Shown here one piece after another: positions 33,209 to 41,539 of a DNA stretch of 64,000 nucleotides. The DNA lies in NCBI GenBank assembly GCA_964428175.1, contig CAYRXM010000001.1, positions 38,740 through 102,739 of the forward strand, given 5' to 3'. The position numbers and the translations under genes were made by a program. The stretch comes from CAYRXM01 sp964428175. GTDB lineage: Bacteria > Chloroflexota > Anaerolineae > JAFGEY01. The notes beneath the pieces were generated by a model. The model worked only from the letters and a program-made list of their open reading frames with translations. It searched no databases and had not been told where the DNA came from. How positions within the stretch are numbered: position 1 is the first letter of the stretch; each line of letters begins with the position of its first letter.

Positions 33209-33307
33209 TCAGGCTCGCCTCACCCGCAAGGAATGATGGTGCATGCCGGCTCGCTGGCCGGTGCGCTGCCCCCGGATATGCTTTTCAGCGTTCGCTGACG
33301 CTGGCAT
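33209..33307 (-). CDS. hisL: histidine leader peptide (attenuation)
   Basis: A 32-codon frame on the minus strand starts with ATG at 33307, preceded by AAGGAGG, and ends with TGA at 33211-33209. It ends in MHHHSLRVRRA, with three His codons in a row (33233-33241) and a fourth His earlier. Downstream, GGGTGAGGCGAGCC can pair with GGCTC...CTCACCC before the terminator at 33143-33173. Ribosome stalling at the His codons would expose an alternative pairing and allow read-through into hisZ. This is the classical attenuation design; the exact antiterminator pairing is inferred. Confidence 0.82.
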   Translation of the reverse strand: MPASANAEKHIRGQRTGQRAGMHHHSLRVRRA

Positions 33308-33333
33308 GTCAACCTCCTTGCAGGATAGGGCGT

Positions 33334-33362
33334 ATGATAACACAGGGCGCTCAAAAAGTCAA
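33334..33362 (-). promoter_or_regulatory. promoter of the his leader and operon
   Basis: On the minus strand TTGACT (33357-33362) and TATCAT (33334-33339) with a 17-bp spacer. Transcription would start near 33327, about 20 nt before the leader ATG. Confidence 0.8.
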
Positions 33363-33395
33363 TCCAGGTTTTGAGGAGAATTGGGCAGATTGTGG

Positions 33396-33401
33396 TATAA
33401 T
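33396..33401 (+). promoter_or_regulatory. -10 box for the TPR/zinc-ribbon gene
   Basis: TATAAT 32 bp before the ATG at 33434, preceded by a weak -35 (TTGAGG at 33371). It is back to back with the his promoter. Confidence 0.5.
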
Positions 33402-33433
33402 GGACACAATTGCAAAGGCAAAGGAGTACGACA

Positions 33434-34873
33434 ATGTCGCCAGATATGACCGAACAGTTGCACGCCGGCATCAGGGCGGCCAGGGAGGGACAGCGCGAGC
33501 AGGCCAAAGCGATCTTGATGAATGTGGTCGAACAAGATCAGGCCAATGTTTCGGCCTGGCTGTGGTTGAGCGGTGTGGTCGACAATCTCGAGGATCGCCA
33601 GGTGTGCCTGGAAAACGTCCTCGATCTGGATCCGGCCAACACCGCCGCGCAGCAAGGCCTGGCCGCCGTGCGCGCGCAACGCGCCAAGATGCTCTTTCAA
33701 CAAGGCGTCGCTGCGGCCAAATCCGGGCAGCGCACACAGGCCCGCGAAGCGCTGGAGCAGGTCGTCGAATTGGACGAAAAAAATGCCGCGGCCTGGTTGT
33801 GGCTGAGCGGCGTGATCGACGATCTGGAAGACCGCGAGGTATGCCTGCAAAACGTGCTCGACCTGGAGCCGGATCACGCGGCGGCACGCAAGGGGCTGGC
33901 CCAGGTTCAGGCGCAACTGGCACAGCGCGTACCCAGCCCCGACCTGTACGCGCCGCCCGTTCCGGCCGCGCCGCCGGTTGCGGTGACGCCTCAGGTTCAG
34001 CTCCGCTCAGTCGTGGGCGAACTCGACAATCCCTTGTTGTGTCCCTATTGCGCGGCGCCGACCGAGATTGAAGATCGGCGTTGTAAAATGTGCGACGGCA
34101 ATCTCTGGATCGAGGTAGACCGTGAAGGCAAGCAGCGCTCCGTCTGGCTGTGGATCGTGATCGTCTTGCAGGGATTGAGCGCAACCTTGTTCGGCCTGAA
34201 CCTGATCGGGGCTTTGATCAATTCTACGAGATTACCGCCCGAGATGGCCAGGTTTATGCTTTTCACAATTTTGTTCTACGCGGTGATGTTTGTCATTTTC
34301 GCCGGGCTAACCGCCGGGCTTTACCTGCGCTGGCGATGGGTCTATTACGTGTACCTGGTGACCAGCATCCTGAACATGGCCATAGCCGTGCTGCTGTTTC
34401 TGCTGGGGCTTGTCGCGGCCTCCCTTTTGCCATCGACGCTGAGTTCGCTGGCCAACAAGCAGATGGTCGATTTCGTAATGCGCTTTTATCTGGTCATTAT
34501 CGGCGGCCTGATCGTGGGGACGCTGCTCTGGTTCTTGCTCATCCTGGCGATCAAGGCCGATTTTGACGGCAAAAAAGTGCGCCTCTTGCTGGACGTCGAT
34601 CCGCACACCAGGACCTCCAACGCGCTTTTGCTGCGCGGGCGTGACCTGCTCAAACAGAAAATCTGGGCATTGGCTGCCCTCCATCTGGCCCGCGCCTTGC
34701 AGCCGGATCAAGTGGATGGGCGTGCGGCGTTGGCCCTCGCCTGTGTCAAGTTCAGGCGATACGATCTGGCTGAAGCGGTGCTGGTCGAGGCGCAGCGCAT
34801 CAGCCCGCAAAACACCGATCTTGCGGAAATCCAGGAACTGCTCAACGGCTTGCGACAGGGGGCATCATCGTAA
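33434..34873 (+). CDS. TPR protein with zinc ribbon and transmembrane core
   Basis: The 479-residue protein starts with two near-identical TPR-like units (about 1-65 and 75-145, each ending AWLWLSGVxDxLEDRxVCLxNVLDL). A Pro-rich linker follows, then a zinc ribbon (CPYC near 198, CKMC near 211), four transmembrane helices at about 235-375, and a further TPR-like pair at about 395-475. AAGGAG selects the ATG at 33434. The layout suggests a membrane-bound adaptor; the partner is unknown. A response regulator follows 25 bp later. Confidence 0.8.
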   Translation: MSPDMTEQLHAGIRAAREGQREQAKAILMNVVEQDQANVSAWLWLSGVVDNLEDRQVCLENVLDLDPANTAAQQGLAAVRAQRAKMLFQQGVAAAKSGQRTQAREALEQVVELDEKNAAAWLWLSGVIDDLEDREVCLQNVLDLEPDHAAARKGLAQVQAQLAQRVPSPDLYAPPVPAAPPVAVTPQVQLRSVVGELDNPLLCPYCAAPTEIEDRRCKMCDGNLWIEVDREGKQRSVWLWIVIVLQGLSATLFGLNLIGALINSTRLPPEMARFMLFTILFYAVMFVIFAGLTAGLYLRWRWVYYVYLVTSILNMAIAVLLFLLGLVAASLLPSTLSSLANKQMVDFVMRFYLVIIGGLIVGTLLWFLLILAIKADFDGKKVRLLLDVDPHTRTSNALLLRGRDLLKQKIWALAALHLARALQPDQVDGRAALALACVKFRRYDLAEAVLVEAQRISPQNTDLAEIQELLNGLRQGASS

Positions 34874-34898
34874 GGCCGGGACGAAAAATGGGGGTAAA

Positions 34899-35303
34899 AT
34901 GGACGAACAATGCATTCTAATCGCCGATGACGATCCAGACGTGCGGCGCATCTTTGGCGACTATTTGCGCCACGCCGGTTACAGCGTGCAGACCGCCGCC
35001 GACGGCGACCGGGCGCTGGAATTGGCCGCACAGTCACCGCCCGACGTCGCCCTGATAGACGTGATGATGCCCGGCCCTTCGGGAATGGTTCTGGCCGCGC
35101 GGTTGATGGAGCTGTACCCGAACTTGATTGTGATCATTATCACCGCCTACAGCTCGATCAACCTGGCCATCGAGGTGATCCAAAAAGGCGCCTACGGCTA
35201 CCTGGTCAAGCCGGTGCGCCCCCGGCAGTTGCTGGACCGAATCCAGGAAGCATTGAGAGCCACCCGCAAAGGAATGCACCATGCGCCTGCTGACCCATCC
35301 TGA
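34899..35303 (+). CDS. single-domain response regulator
   Basis: The 134-residue protein is a receiver domain with ADDDPD, phospho-acceptor Asp in ALIDVMMPG, the switch Thr in IIITAYSS, and Lys in LVKPVRP. The output domain is missing. The ITAYSSINLAIEVIQKGAYG stretch is close to NtrC-type receivers. It follows the TPR/zinc-ribbon gene and overlaps the next start by 23 bp, so the three genes are probably one operon. Confidence 0.9.
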   Translation: MDEQCILIADDDPDVRRIFGDYLRHAGYSVQTAADGDRALELAAQSPPDVALIDVMMPGPSGMVLAARLMELYPNLIVIIITAYSSINLAIEVIQKGAYGYLVKPVRPRQLLDRIQEALRATRKGMHHAPADPS

Positions 35304-36063
35304 TTTGCCCCGCCTCGAACGCGTGCTGGCCCGCGACCCCTATTACAACCTGTTCATGATCGGCAACCTGGCCCAGATGGGAATCGACTATCCTGACCTC
35401 TTTTTTTGGGGCCAGTTTGACGGCGATGACCTGACCGGCGTGGCGATGCGGTATCGCAGCAACTGGGTCTTTTATGATGCCGGAGGCGCCGACCTGAACG
35501 CCTGGGCGCAACTGGTCGATGCCTACCCGGCCGACGTCAACATCAACGGGCGCCACACGCTGGTCGACGCCATTGTTGACCGGTTGGCGATGTTTGAGGT
35601 CAAGGCCGATCACCAGTCATACTATTGCGCGCTGCCCAAAGACGTATCGCTGCCCGATCCGGCGCACCTCACCCGCCGGACCAACGAGCAAGACCTGCCC
35701 GCCCTGGCCGATCTGTACGTCCAGGCCGGCGATATGCGCCGCGACCTGGCCGCGATCCGTCGCTGCCTGGATCACAACCGCATCTGGGTGGCGCTGGTCG
35801 ACGCCCAAATCGTCTCCGCCGCGTTGACCAACGTCGAAGCAGCGCGGCTGGCCATGATCGGCGGCGTGTTCACCCCCGAACCGCTGCGCAATCGGGGCTA
35901 TGCCAGCGCGGCCATGTCGGCGCTCTGCACCGACCTGCTCGCCGACGGGCTTCAGCCCTGCCTGTTTTACGACAACCCGGCCGCGGGCGCAATCTATCGC
36001 CGGCTGGGGTTTGAGGACATTGGCCCGTGGCGCTATGTGCAGATGCGCAAAAATTCTGTTTGA
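35281..36063 (+). CDS. GNAT-family acetyltransferase
   Basis: The 260-residue protein has an N-terminal domain of about 120 residues and a C-terminal GNAT domain (about 130-255). The latter has IGGVFTPEPLRNRGYASAAM, the acetyl-CoA loop, and CLFYDNPAAGAIYRRLGFED, typical of FR47-like members. AAAGGA precedes the ATG, which lies inside the end of the receiver gene. Substrate unknown. Confidence 0.85.
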   Translation: MRLLTHPDLPRLERVLARDPYYNLFMIGNLAQMGIDYPDLFFWGQFDGDDLTGVAMRYRSNWVFYDAGGADLNAWAQLVDAYPADVNINGRHTLVDAIVDRLAMFEVKADHQSYYCALPKDVSLPDPAHLTRRTNEQDLPALADLYVQAGDMRRDLAAIRRCLDHNRIWVALVDAQIVSAALTNVEAARLAMIGGVFTPEPLRNRGYASAAMSALCTDLLADGLQPCLFYDNPAAGAIYRRLGFEDIGPWRYVQMRKNSV

Positions 36064-36087
36064 CAGGCGCGATAAAAAGCATATAAT
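36060..36087 (+). promoter_or_regulatory. promoter of the FMN riboswitch operon
   Basis: TTGACA (36060-36065) and TATAAT (36082-36087) with a 16-bp spacer. The -35 box overlaps the stop codon of the GNAT gene. Confidence 0.85.
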
Positions 36088-36096
36088 AAGCATCGT

Positions 36097-36281
36097 AAAC
36101 CTTCGGGGCAGGGTGCGGGGGAATGCGCACAACGCATTCCTTTTACTCCCGACCGGCGGTAAAGGGTAACACAACATGCGTGTTACGCCAAGCCCGCGAG
36201 CCGGATGTGGCGCTGCCACTTGAGGCCGATCTGGTGCGATTCCAGAGCCGACGGTATAGTCCGGATGAGAGAGGGTGGTCA
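36097..36281 (+). promoter_or_regulatory. FMN riboswitch (RFN element)
   Basis: The conserved blocks appear in order: CTTCGGGGCAGGGT, CCCGACCGGCGGTAAAG, AGCCCGCGAGCC, TGGTGCGATTCCAG, GCCGACGGTATAGTCCGGAT and GAGAG. Helices between them are complementary. A terminator at 36323-36363 follows, so FMN binding should stop transcription before the transporter genes. Confidence 0.96.
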
Positions 36282-36322
36282 TGCCTGCGCGCGATGATCG
36301 CGCCGGGTTGATATGACAGGGC

Positions 36323-36363
36323 AAGCCCCGAGGATTCGCTTGAGCGATCTCGGGGCTTTTTTG
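36323..36363 (+). terminator. riboswitch-controlled terminator
   Basis: AAGCCCCGAG and CTCGGGGCTT form the stem, followed by TTTT. It lies between the RFN element and the permease gene. Confidence 0.9.
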
Positions 36364-36379
36364 TTGAAAAGGAAGTCTC

Positions 36380-37207
36380 ATGAGCGGATATTCGCCATCA
36401 CAAACGCGAGCAGGCGCAGAGCAGGGCCGCGAATCCACCGGCTGGCTCGCTCTTGCCCGCCGGCAGCAGCACATACTGCTGCTGCCCTTGGCGCTGCTCG
36501 TCTTTCTGGGCCTGTGGGAGCTGATCGTCTGGCTGGGGCAGTATCCGCCGTTCATCTTGCCTACGCCGCGCCGCGTGTACGAGCGGTTCTGGATCGCGGC
36601 GAACACGGGCCGGCTGTGGTGGCACACCGGCGTGACCCTGACCGAGATCGGCGGGGGGTTGGCGCTGGGGCTGACCCTGGCGCTGCTGCTCGGCTACTGG
36701 ATGGCCAAATCGCGCGCGCTGGAGCGTTTCGTATCGCCGTACATTGTCGCTTCGCAGTCGGTGCCGATCGTGGCCCTGGCGCCGCTGCTGGTGATCTGGT
36801 TCGGCCCGGGGCGCTTGAGCAAGATATTGGTTTGCGCGCTGACCCTGTTTTTTCCCATGTTGATGAACACCATGGTCGGCATCCGCTCGGTCGACCGCGA
36901 TCTGGTCAACCTGATGCGCTCGCTGCGCGCCACGCGCTGGCAGATGTTTGCGCTGCTCCAAGTGCCCTCCGCGCTGCCGACGCTGCTCGGCGGCCTCAAG
37001 GTGAGCATGACCCTCTCGGTGATTGGCGCGGTGGTGGGCGAATTTGTCGCCGCCGACCGTGGGCTGGGCTTTTTGATCAACCTGGCGCGAGGCAACTTTG
37101 ACACCCCGCTGATGTTTGTAGCCATCCTGACCCTGATGGTCATCGCCCTGTTCTTATACCTGGCTGTAATGCTTTTGGAAACTATTTTGCTACGAGGGAG
37201 GCATTGA
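36380..37207 (+). CDS. ribX: riboflavin ABC importer permease (RibX-like)
   Basis: The 275-residue membrane protein is a BPD_transp_1 permease of the ThiX/SsuC group with about six helices. The EAA-loop segment MRSLRATRWQMFALLQVPSA near residue 175 contacts the ATPase. GGAAG precedes the ATG at 36380. The FMN riboswitch directly upstream and the RibY-like binding protein downstream assign it to riboflavin or a flavin precursor, as predicted for RibXY in Chloroflexi. Confidence 0.87.
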   Translation: MSGYSPSQTRAGAEQGRESTGWLALARRQQHILLLPLALLVFLGLWELIVWLGQYPPFILPTPRRVYERFWIAANTGRLWWHTGVTLTEIGGGLALGLTLALLLGYWMAKSRALERFVSPYIVASQSVPIVALAPLLVIWFGPGRLSKILVCALTLFFPMLMNTMVGIRSVDRDLVNLMRSLRATRWQMFALLQVPSALPTLLGGLKVSMTLSVIGAVVGEFVAADRGLGFLINLARGNFDTPLMFVAILTLMVIALFLYLAVMLLETILLRGRH

Positions 37208-37209
37208 GG

Positions 37210-38190
37210 ATGAAAAAAATTCGCTTTTGTGCTATATTTGCCTTGCTTGTTGGGCTGACCGCGGTGGGCTGCGCCCGTTCTACCGCCAGGCGCGGCGAAT
37301 CGCAAGCGATCAAACTGGCCATGGGCTTTATTCCCAACGTCCAGTTTACGCCGGTCTATGTCGCCGTCGACAAGGGCTATTTTGCCGATGAGGGCATCCA
37401 AATTGAATTTGATTATGGCATGGAGCACGACCTGCTCAAGCTGGCCGGCGCCGGCGAACTGCAATTCGTCATTGGCAGCGGCGACCAGGTGATCATGGCC
37501 CGCAGCCAGGAACTGCCGGTGATTTATGTGCTCAACTGGTACCGCCGCTTTCCCGTGTCGGTGGCGGCGTTGACGCCACTGGCCGCGCCCGGCGACCTGA
37601 GCGGCGCCAAGGTGGGCATTCCAGGGCTGTACGGGGCCAGCTATATCGGCTGGCTGGCGATGCTGAACGCGGCAGGCGTCGATCCGGCGGCGGTAAACCT
37701 GATCAGCATCGGTTATACGCAGGCAGAAAACCTGGTCGCCGGGCAGGTAGATGCGGCGGTGGTCTATGCGATGAACGAGCCGGTGCGGCTGCGCGAGCAG
37801 GGCTACGAGGTGAGTGAACTGCTGGTGGCCGACTATATCAATTTCGTTTCCAACGGGTTGATCACGAATGAAAAGACGATCCGTGAGCAGCCCGACCTGG
37901 TGCGCGGGATGGTTCGCGCCATCGTCCGCGGCTTGCGGGATACGTTGGACGATCCCGACGCGGCCTTTGCGATCTGCCGCCGCCACGTGCCCGAAATCGA
38001 CGACGCGGGCGCGCCGCTCCAGCGGGCGGTGCTGCAAGCCGCACTCGACTTTTGGCGCGGCGATCTGCTGGGCGAGTCCGATCCGGCCGCATGGGAGGCG
38101 TCGGTGGCTTTTATGCGCCAGAGCGGGATGATCAACGTCGATCTCGACCCGGCCCAACTCTATAGCAACGAATTTGTGCCCGCTAAATGA
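37210..38190 (+). CDS. ribY: riboflavin-binding lipoprotein (RibY-like, NMT1/ThiY fold)
   Basis: The 326-residue protein has a lipoprotein signal (LLVGLTAVGC) and the NMT1/THI5-like fold: KLAMGFIPNVQFTPVYVAVD, GYFADEGIQIEFDYG, FVIGSGDQVIMAR and KVGIPGLYGASYIGWLAML. GGGAGG at 37196 fits the ATG at 37210. RibY proteins resemble pyrimidine-precursor binders but are linked to FMN riboswitches, as here. It captures flavin outside the membrane for the RibX-like permease. Confidence 0.87.
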   Translation: MKKIRFCAIFALLVGLTAVGCARSTARRGESQAIKLAMGFIPNVQFTPVYVAVDKGYFADEGIQIEFDYGMEHDLLKLAGAGELQFVIGSGDQVIMARSQELPVIYVLNWYRRFPVSVAALTPLAAPGDLSGAKVGIPGLYGASYIGWLAMLNAAGVDPAAVNLISIGYTQAENLVAGQVDAAVVYAMNEPVRLREQGYEVSELLVADYINFVSNGLITNEKTIREQPDLVRGMVRAIVRGLRDTLDDPDAAFAICRRHVPEIDDAGAPLQRAVLQAALDFWRGDLLGESDPAAWEASVAFMRQSGMINVDLDPAQLYSNEFVPAK

Positions 38191-38978
38191 GCACCTCGGT
38201 CGATCCTGCCTGCGCGCCCGACGAGCCGATCTTGATCGTCCGGCATCTCGGTGTCACTTTTGACTCGCCCGAGGGCGGCCTGGGCGCGTTGGATGATGTT
38301 TCGTTCCAGATGTGTCCCGGCGAGTTTGTGTGTGTCGTCGGACCGTCGGGGTGCGGCAAGAGCACGCTGCTGCGCGTGCTGGCCGGCCTGCTCCCGCCGA
38401 CGCGGGGCCAAGTCACGCTGCGCGGCGAAACGCTCGACGGGCCAAACGCCGACGTGGGCGTGGTTTTTCAAAAGCCCAACCTGATGCCCTGGCGCACGGT
38501 GCAGCACAACATCACTCTGCCGCTGGATGTGCAAGGCGTCGACCGGAAAACGGCGCACACGCGCGCGCAGGCGCTGATCGACCTGGTGGGGCTGAGCGGG
38601 TTCGAGCGCAGTCGCCCGCATGAACTGTCCGGCGGGATGGCCCAGCGGGTGGCCATCGCCCGCGCACTGATTTATGACCCCGAAATTCTGCTGCTTGATG
38701 AGCCGTTCGGCTCGTTGGATATGCTTACCCGCGAACGGATGAACCTGGAATTGCAGCGCATCTGGCAGCAGCGCCGCAAGACGGTGTTGATGGTCACTCA
38801 CGACATCCAGGAGGCAGTTTTTCTCTCCGACCGGGTGTTGGTGATGAGCGTGCGTCCGGGGCAGATCACCGAGCAGGTCGAGATCGACCTGCCGCACCCG
38901 CGCAGCACCGATGTGCTATACGACCCGGTGTTTCTGACCTACATGCGGCGCATCCGCGAGGCGATTGAAGCTCTTTAA
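38187..38978 (+). CDS. ABC transporter ATPase for the riboflavin importer
   Basis: The 263-residue ATPase has Walker A GPSGCGKST near residue 53, the Q-loop in VVFQKPNLMPW, signature LSGGMAQRVAIARAL near 150, Walker B ILLLDEPFGSLD and switch His in VTHDIQEAVFLSDRV. It is in the SsuB/TauB/ThiZ group. The start overlaps the ribY stop (ATGA). In many RibXY systems the ATPase is not next to the other two genes, so this linkage is informative. Confidence 0.93.
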   Translation: MSTSVDPACAPDEPILIVRHLGVTFDSPEGGLGALDDVSFQMCPGEFVCVVGPSGCGKSTLLRVLAGLLPPTRGQVTLRGETLDGPNADVGVVFQKPNLMPWRTVQHNITLPLDVQGVDRKTAHTRAQALIDLVGLSGFERSRPHELSGGMAQRVAIARALIYDPEILLLDEPFGSLDMLTRERMNLELQRIWQQRRKTVLMVTHDIQEAVFLSDRVLVMSVRPGQITEQVEIDLPHPRSTDVLYDPVFLTYMRRIREAIEAL

Positions 38979-39014
38979 TGATTCCATCCCCCATTTTCTG
39001 GCTGTTTCCGTTTT

Positions 39015-39177
39015 GTAACTGCTCAGGCAAACAGGTCGAGCGTCGGTCGAGTAAGGCTTTAGCAAAGCTAAAGCCTGTATCGAGACCACGCGAGCGCGTT
39101 TGCGTAGCCTGCTTGGTCTCGATACGGCCTCACAAATGCGGTGAGGCCTACTCGACCAGCGCAGGCTGAGCAGTTAC
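39015..39177. repeat. nested palindromic element (outer GTAACTGCTCA, inner GGTCGAGTA)
   Basis: Outer ends are GTAACTGCTCAGGC and its near complement GGCTGAGCAGTTAC. Inside lie GGTCGAGTA (39045) with TACTCGACC (39149), and TATCGAGACC (39078) with GGTCTCGATA (39115). The left inner part (GAGCGTCGGTCGAGTA and CCTGTATCGAGACC) recurs inside a reading frame at 40438-40528. Confidence 0.85.
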
Positions 39178-39218
39178 TCCGTTTTTTCAGCGGTCTTGCC
39201 GTGGAAAGGAACAGTGAC

Positions 39219-39785
39219 GTGTTTAAATCAATCGGTGCGAGAACAATAGCATACCCGGCGCCCGTCTTTATCGTCGGCACCTATGACGATGCGGGCAAGC
39301 CGAACATCATGGCTGCGGCCTGGGCCGGGATTTGCTGCTCCCAGCCGCCCTGTGTGGCCGTTTCGCTGCGCAAGGCAACGTATTCCTATCACAACATCGT
39401 CGCACGCGGAGCGTATACGGTCAGCTTTCCGAGTGAAGCCTTTGTCCGGGAAGCCGATTACGCCGGGCTGGCTTCCGGGCGCGACGTGTCCAAGTTTGAC
39501 GAGCTGGGCCTTACCCCGCTGCGCAGCGAGCTGGTCGATGCGCCATATGTGGCCGAGTTCCCGCTGATATTGGAATGCAAGCTGCTGCACACAATCGAGA
39601 TTGGCCTGCACACCCAGTTCATCGGCGAGGTGCTGGACGTCAAGGCCGACGAGTCGGTGCTCGACGAGCGCGGGCAGCCGCACATCGAGCGGGTCAGGCC
39701 GATCCTTTTTGCCACCGGCCCGCGCGCCTATTACGGCATCGGCGAGCGGCTGGGCGAGGCGTTTGCGGTTGGGCGCAAGGGCTAG
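39219..39785 (+). CDS. flavin-reductase-like FMN-binding split-barrel protein
   Basis: The 188-residue protein matches the flavin reductase-like domain: YPAPVFIVGTYDDAGKPNIM, SQPPCVAVSLRKATYSYHNI, YTVSFPSEAFVREADYAG, and a late QFIGEVLDVKADE. It should bind FMN and may be an oxidoreductase; substrate unknown. AAAGGA favours GTG at 39219. It follows the flavin importer but is separated by a 163-bp repeat, so shared FMN control is uncertain. Confidence 0.88.
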   Translation: MFKSIGARTIAYPAPVFIVGTYDDAGKPNIMAAAWAGICCSQPPCVAVSLRKATYSYHNIVARGAYTVSFPSEAFVREADYAGLASGRDVSKFDELGLTPLRSELVDAPYVAEFPLILECKLLHTIEIGLHTQFIGEVLDVKADESVLDERGQPHIERVRPILFATGPRAYYGIGERLGEAFAVGRKG

Positions 39786-39794
39786 CGGGCGGCG

Positions 39795-41420
39795 ATGAAA
39801 AAAACTCTACTCAAACACATTCCCGGATTGATCCTCGTCGTAGCGGCGACCTGGCTGCTGCTGCAACTCGTCGCCGGCGCGGGGTTGTTTTTCGAACACA
39901 TCGCGGCGGCGATCCGCTTTCCCTACGCGCTCGATTACGGCGAGGGGCCGCTGCTCGACCAGGTGATGCATCTGGCACGTTTTGAAAACATTTACAAGCG
40001 CGACCTGAGCGCGCCGCCGTATACCATTTCCAACTATCCGCCGCTTTTTTTGCTCGTCCAGGTGCCGCTGGCCTGGCTCTTTGGCCCGGCGCTGTGGTAC
40101 GGGAGGGTCATCAACTTGATCAGCCTGGTTGTGGCCGCAGTCAGCATTGGTTTGACCATTTATACGATGACCGACGATCTGATCGCCGGGATCGTCGCCG
40201 GGCTGACCCTGCTGTTGTTCCCTTTTATCATCCATTGGTCGGCCTTTAACCGCATCGATGCGCTGGCGCTGGGGATTAGCTGCGCGGGGTTGTACGTCGT
40301 GGTGCGTTGGGGACACACCCGCCGCGGGTTGATCTGGGGCGCGGCGCTGCTGACCGCGTCGGTGTACACGCGGCAGTCGTATGCGCTGGCCGCGCCGATG
40401 GCCGCTTTTGTGTGGCTGCTGCGCCCCAGCGACGGGGCGAGCGTCGGTCGAGTAGGGCAATCGAACTTACTCGCACTCACCGAGTCTGCGAGTTCGAAAG
40501 GCCTGTATCGAGACCGCGCAAGCCTGCCCGATTCGCCGGCCGGACGGCTGCGCCGCGCCTTCGAACTGGCCGCCTGGGTAGCTGGAATGGGCCTGGGCGT
40601 GTTTGGGCTGCTCAACCTGATCACCTGGGGCGGGTTTTATTTCAACATTGTCACCGCCAATGTGAATCCCTTTTATTGGGGCACCGTTTGGGAATATGTC
40701 ACCGAGATGTGGAAAAACATTCCCCTCTTGCTCGTTGCCGGTGCGTTGTTTTTGTCGGCCGGGCTGCTGCTGGTGACTGTTGGATTATGGCGGAGAAAAA
40801 CGCTTGTCCCCAAGTCATGGTGGGTGGTCGCACCCTATCTGGTCGGCGCGACGGCGTCGGCGATCACCATCGGCAAGTCGGGTTCGAACGTCAATTACCT
40901 GTTCGAGTTTTGCGCGGCGTTGGGCCTGGCAGTGGGCGCGTGGATCGCCTGGCCGAAAAAGTGGCCGCTGTTCCAGGCGGCGCTGATGCTGGCCCTGGTG
41001 CCGCAGGTCGCCGGCATTGCCCGCTGGACGCGCGAGGGGCGTTTTAACTGGATCATGGGCAAGATTGCCGAGCGCGACGAGATCGCCCGGATGACCGAGC
41101 TGGCGCGTGAGGTCGATGGCCCGGTGCTGGCCGACGAGTATATGGCGCTGCTGCCGCTGGCGGGCAAGCCGCTCTATTATCAGCCTTTTGAGCTGAAACA
41201 GCTTTATCTGGCCGGCATCTGGGATGAAAGCGGCTTTTTGCGAGACATTCAGGAGCAGAAATTTCCGCTGCTGTTGATTTATGACCCGCAGGGGTGGAAT
41301 TCGCAACGAGAGCGCTGGACGCCGCAGCAGCTTTTTTACATATCGCTCTATTACGAAGAAACAGATCGACTGGCCAGTACCATTGTGTACCAGCCAAAAA
41401 GCTTTGTTTTGAACGATTGA
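39795..41420 (+). CDS. GT-C-like polytopic membrane glycosyltransferase, interrupted by an in-frame repeat
   Basis: The 541-residue protein has about ten transmembrane helices and a GT-C-like early loop, DYGEGPLLDQVMHLARFENI near residue 43, with acidic residues after helix 1. This suggests transfer of a sugar from a lipid-linked donor. A hydrophilic stretch of about 30 residues near 215-245 (GASVGRVGQS...GLYRDRAS) is encoded by a dispersed palindromic repeat and splits the helical region without breaking the frame. The gene starts 9 bp after the flavin-reductase-like gene. Confidence 0.7.
   Translation: MKKTLLKHIPGLILVVAATWLLLQLVAGAGLFFEHIAAAIRFPYALDYGEGPLLDQVMHLARFENIYKRDLSAPPYTISNYPPLFLLVQVPLAWLFGPALWYGRVINLISLVVAAVSIGLTIYTMTDDLIAGIVAGLTLLLFPFIIHWSAFNRIDALALGISCAGLYVVVRWGHTRRGLIWGAALLTASVYTRQSYALAAPMAAFVWLLRPSDGASVGRVGQSNLLALTESASSKGLYRDRASLPDSPAGRLRRAFELAAWVAGMGLGVFGLLNLITWGGFYFNIVTANVNPFYWGTVWEYVTEMWKNIPLLLVAGALFLSAGLLLVTVGLWRRKTLVPKSWWVVAPYLVGATASAITIGKSGSNVNYLFEFCAALGLAVGAWIAWPKKWPLFQAALMLALVPQVAGIARWTREGRFNWIMGKIAERDEIARMTELAREVDGPVLADEYMALLPLAGKPLYYQPFELKQLYLAGIWDESGFLRDIQEQKFPLLLIYDPQGWNSQRERWTPQQLFYISLYYEETDRLASTIVYQPKSFVLND
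40438..40528 (+). repeat. palindromic repeat inside a coding sequence
   Basis: GAGCGTCGGTCGAGTA(G)GG and GCCTGTATCGAGACCGCGCA are shared with the intergenic element at 39037-39095. Between them is a second inverted repeat (TCGAACTTACTCG / CGAGTCTGCGAGTTCGA). The insertion keeps the reading frame open. Confidence 0.8.
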
Positions 41421-41471
41421 CGCATGCCCAAGCCATTACTCGCGGGATGATTTACCATCGTCCCGCTTTTT

Positions 41472-41500
41472 TTGAAGCCCCCTTCATTCTGTGCTATACT
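41472..41500 (+). promoter_or_regulatory. candidate promoter of the membrane peptidase gene
   Basis: TTGAAG (41472-41477) and TATACT (41495-41500) with a 17-bp spacer. Confidence 0.55.
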
Positions 41501-41539
41501 ATCGTCCATGAAGCACTTGACTTGTCTGGGCATGAATCG

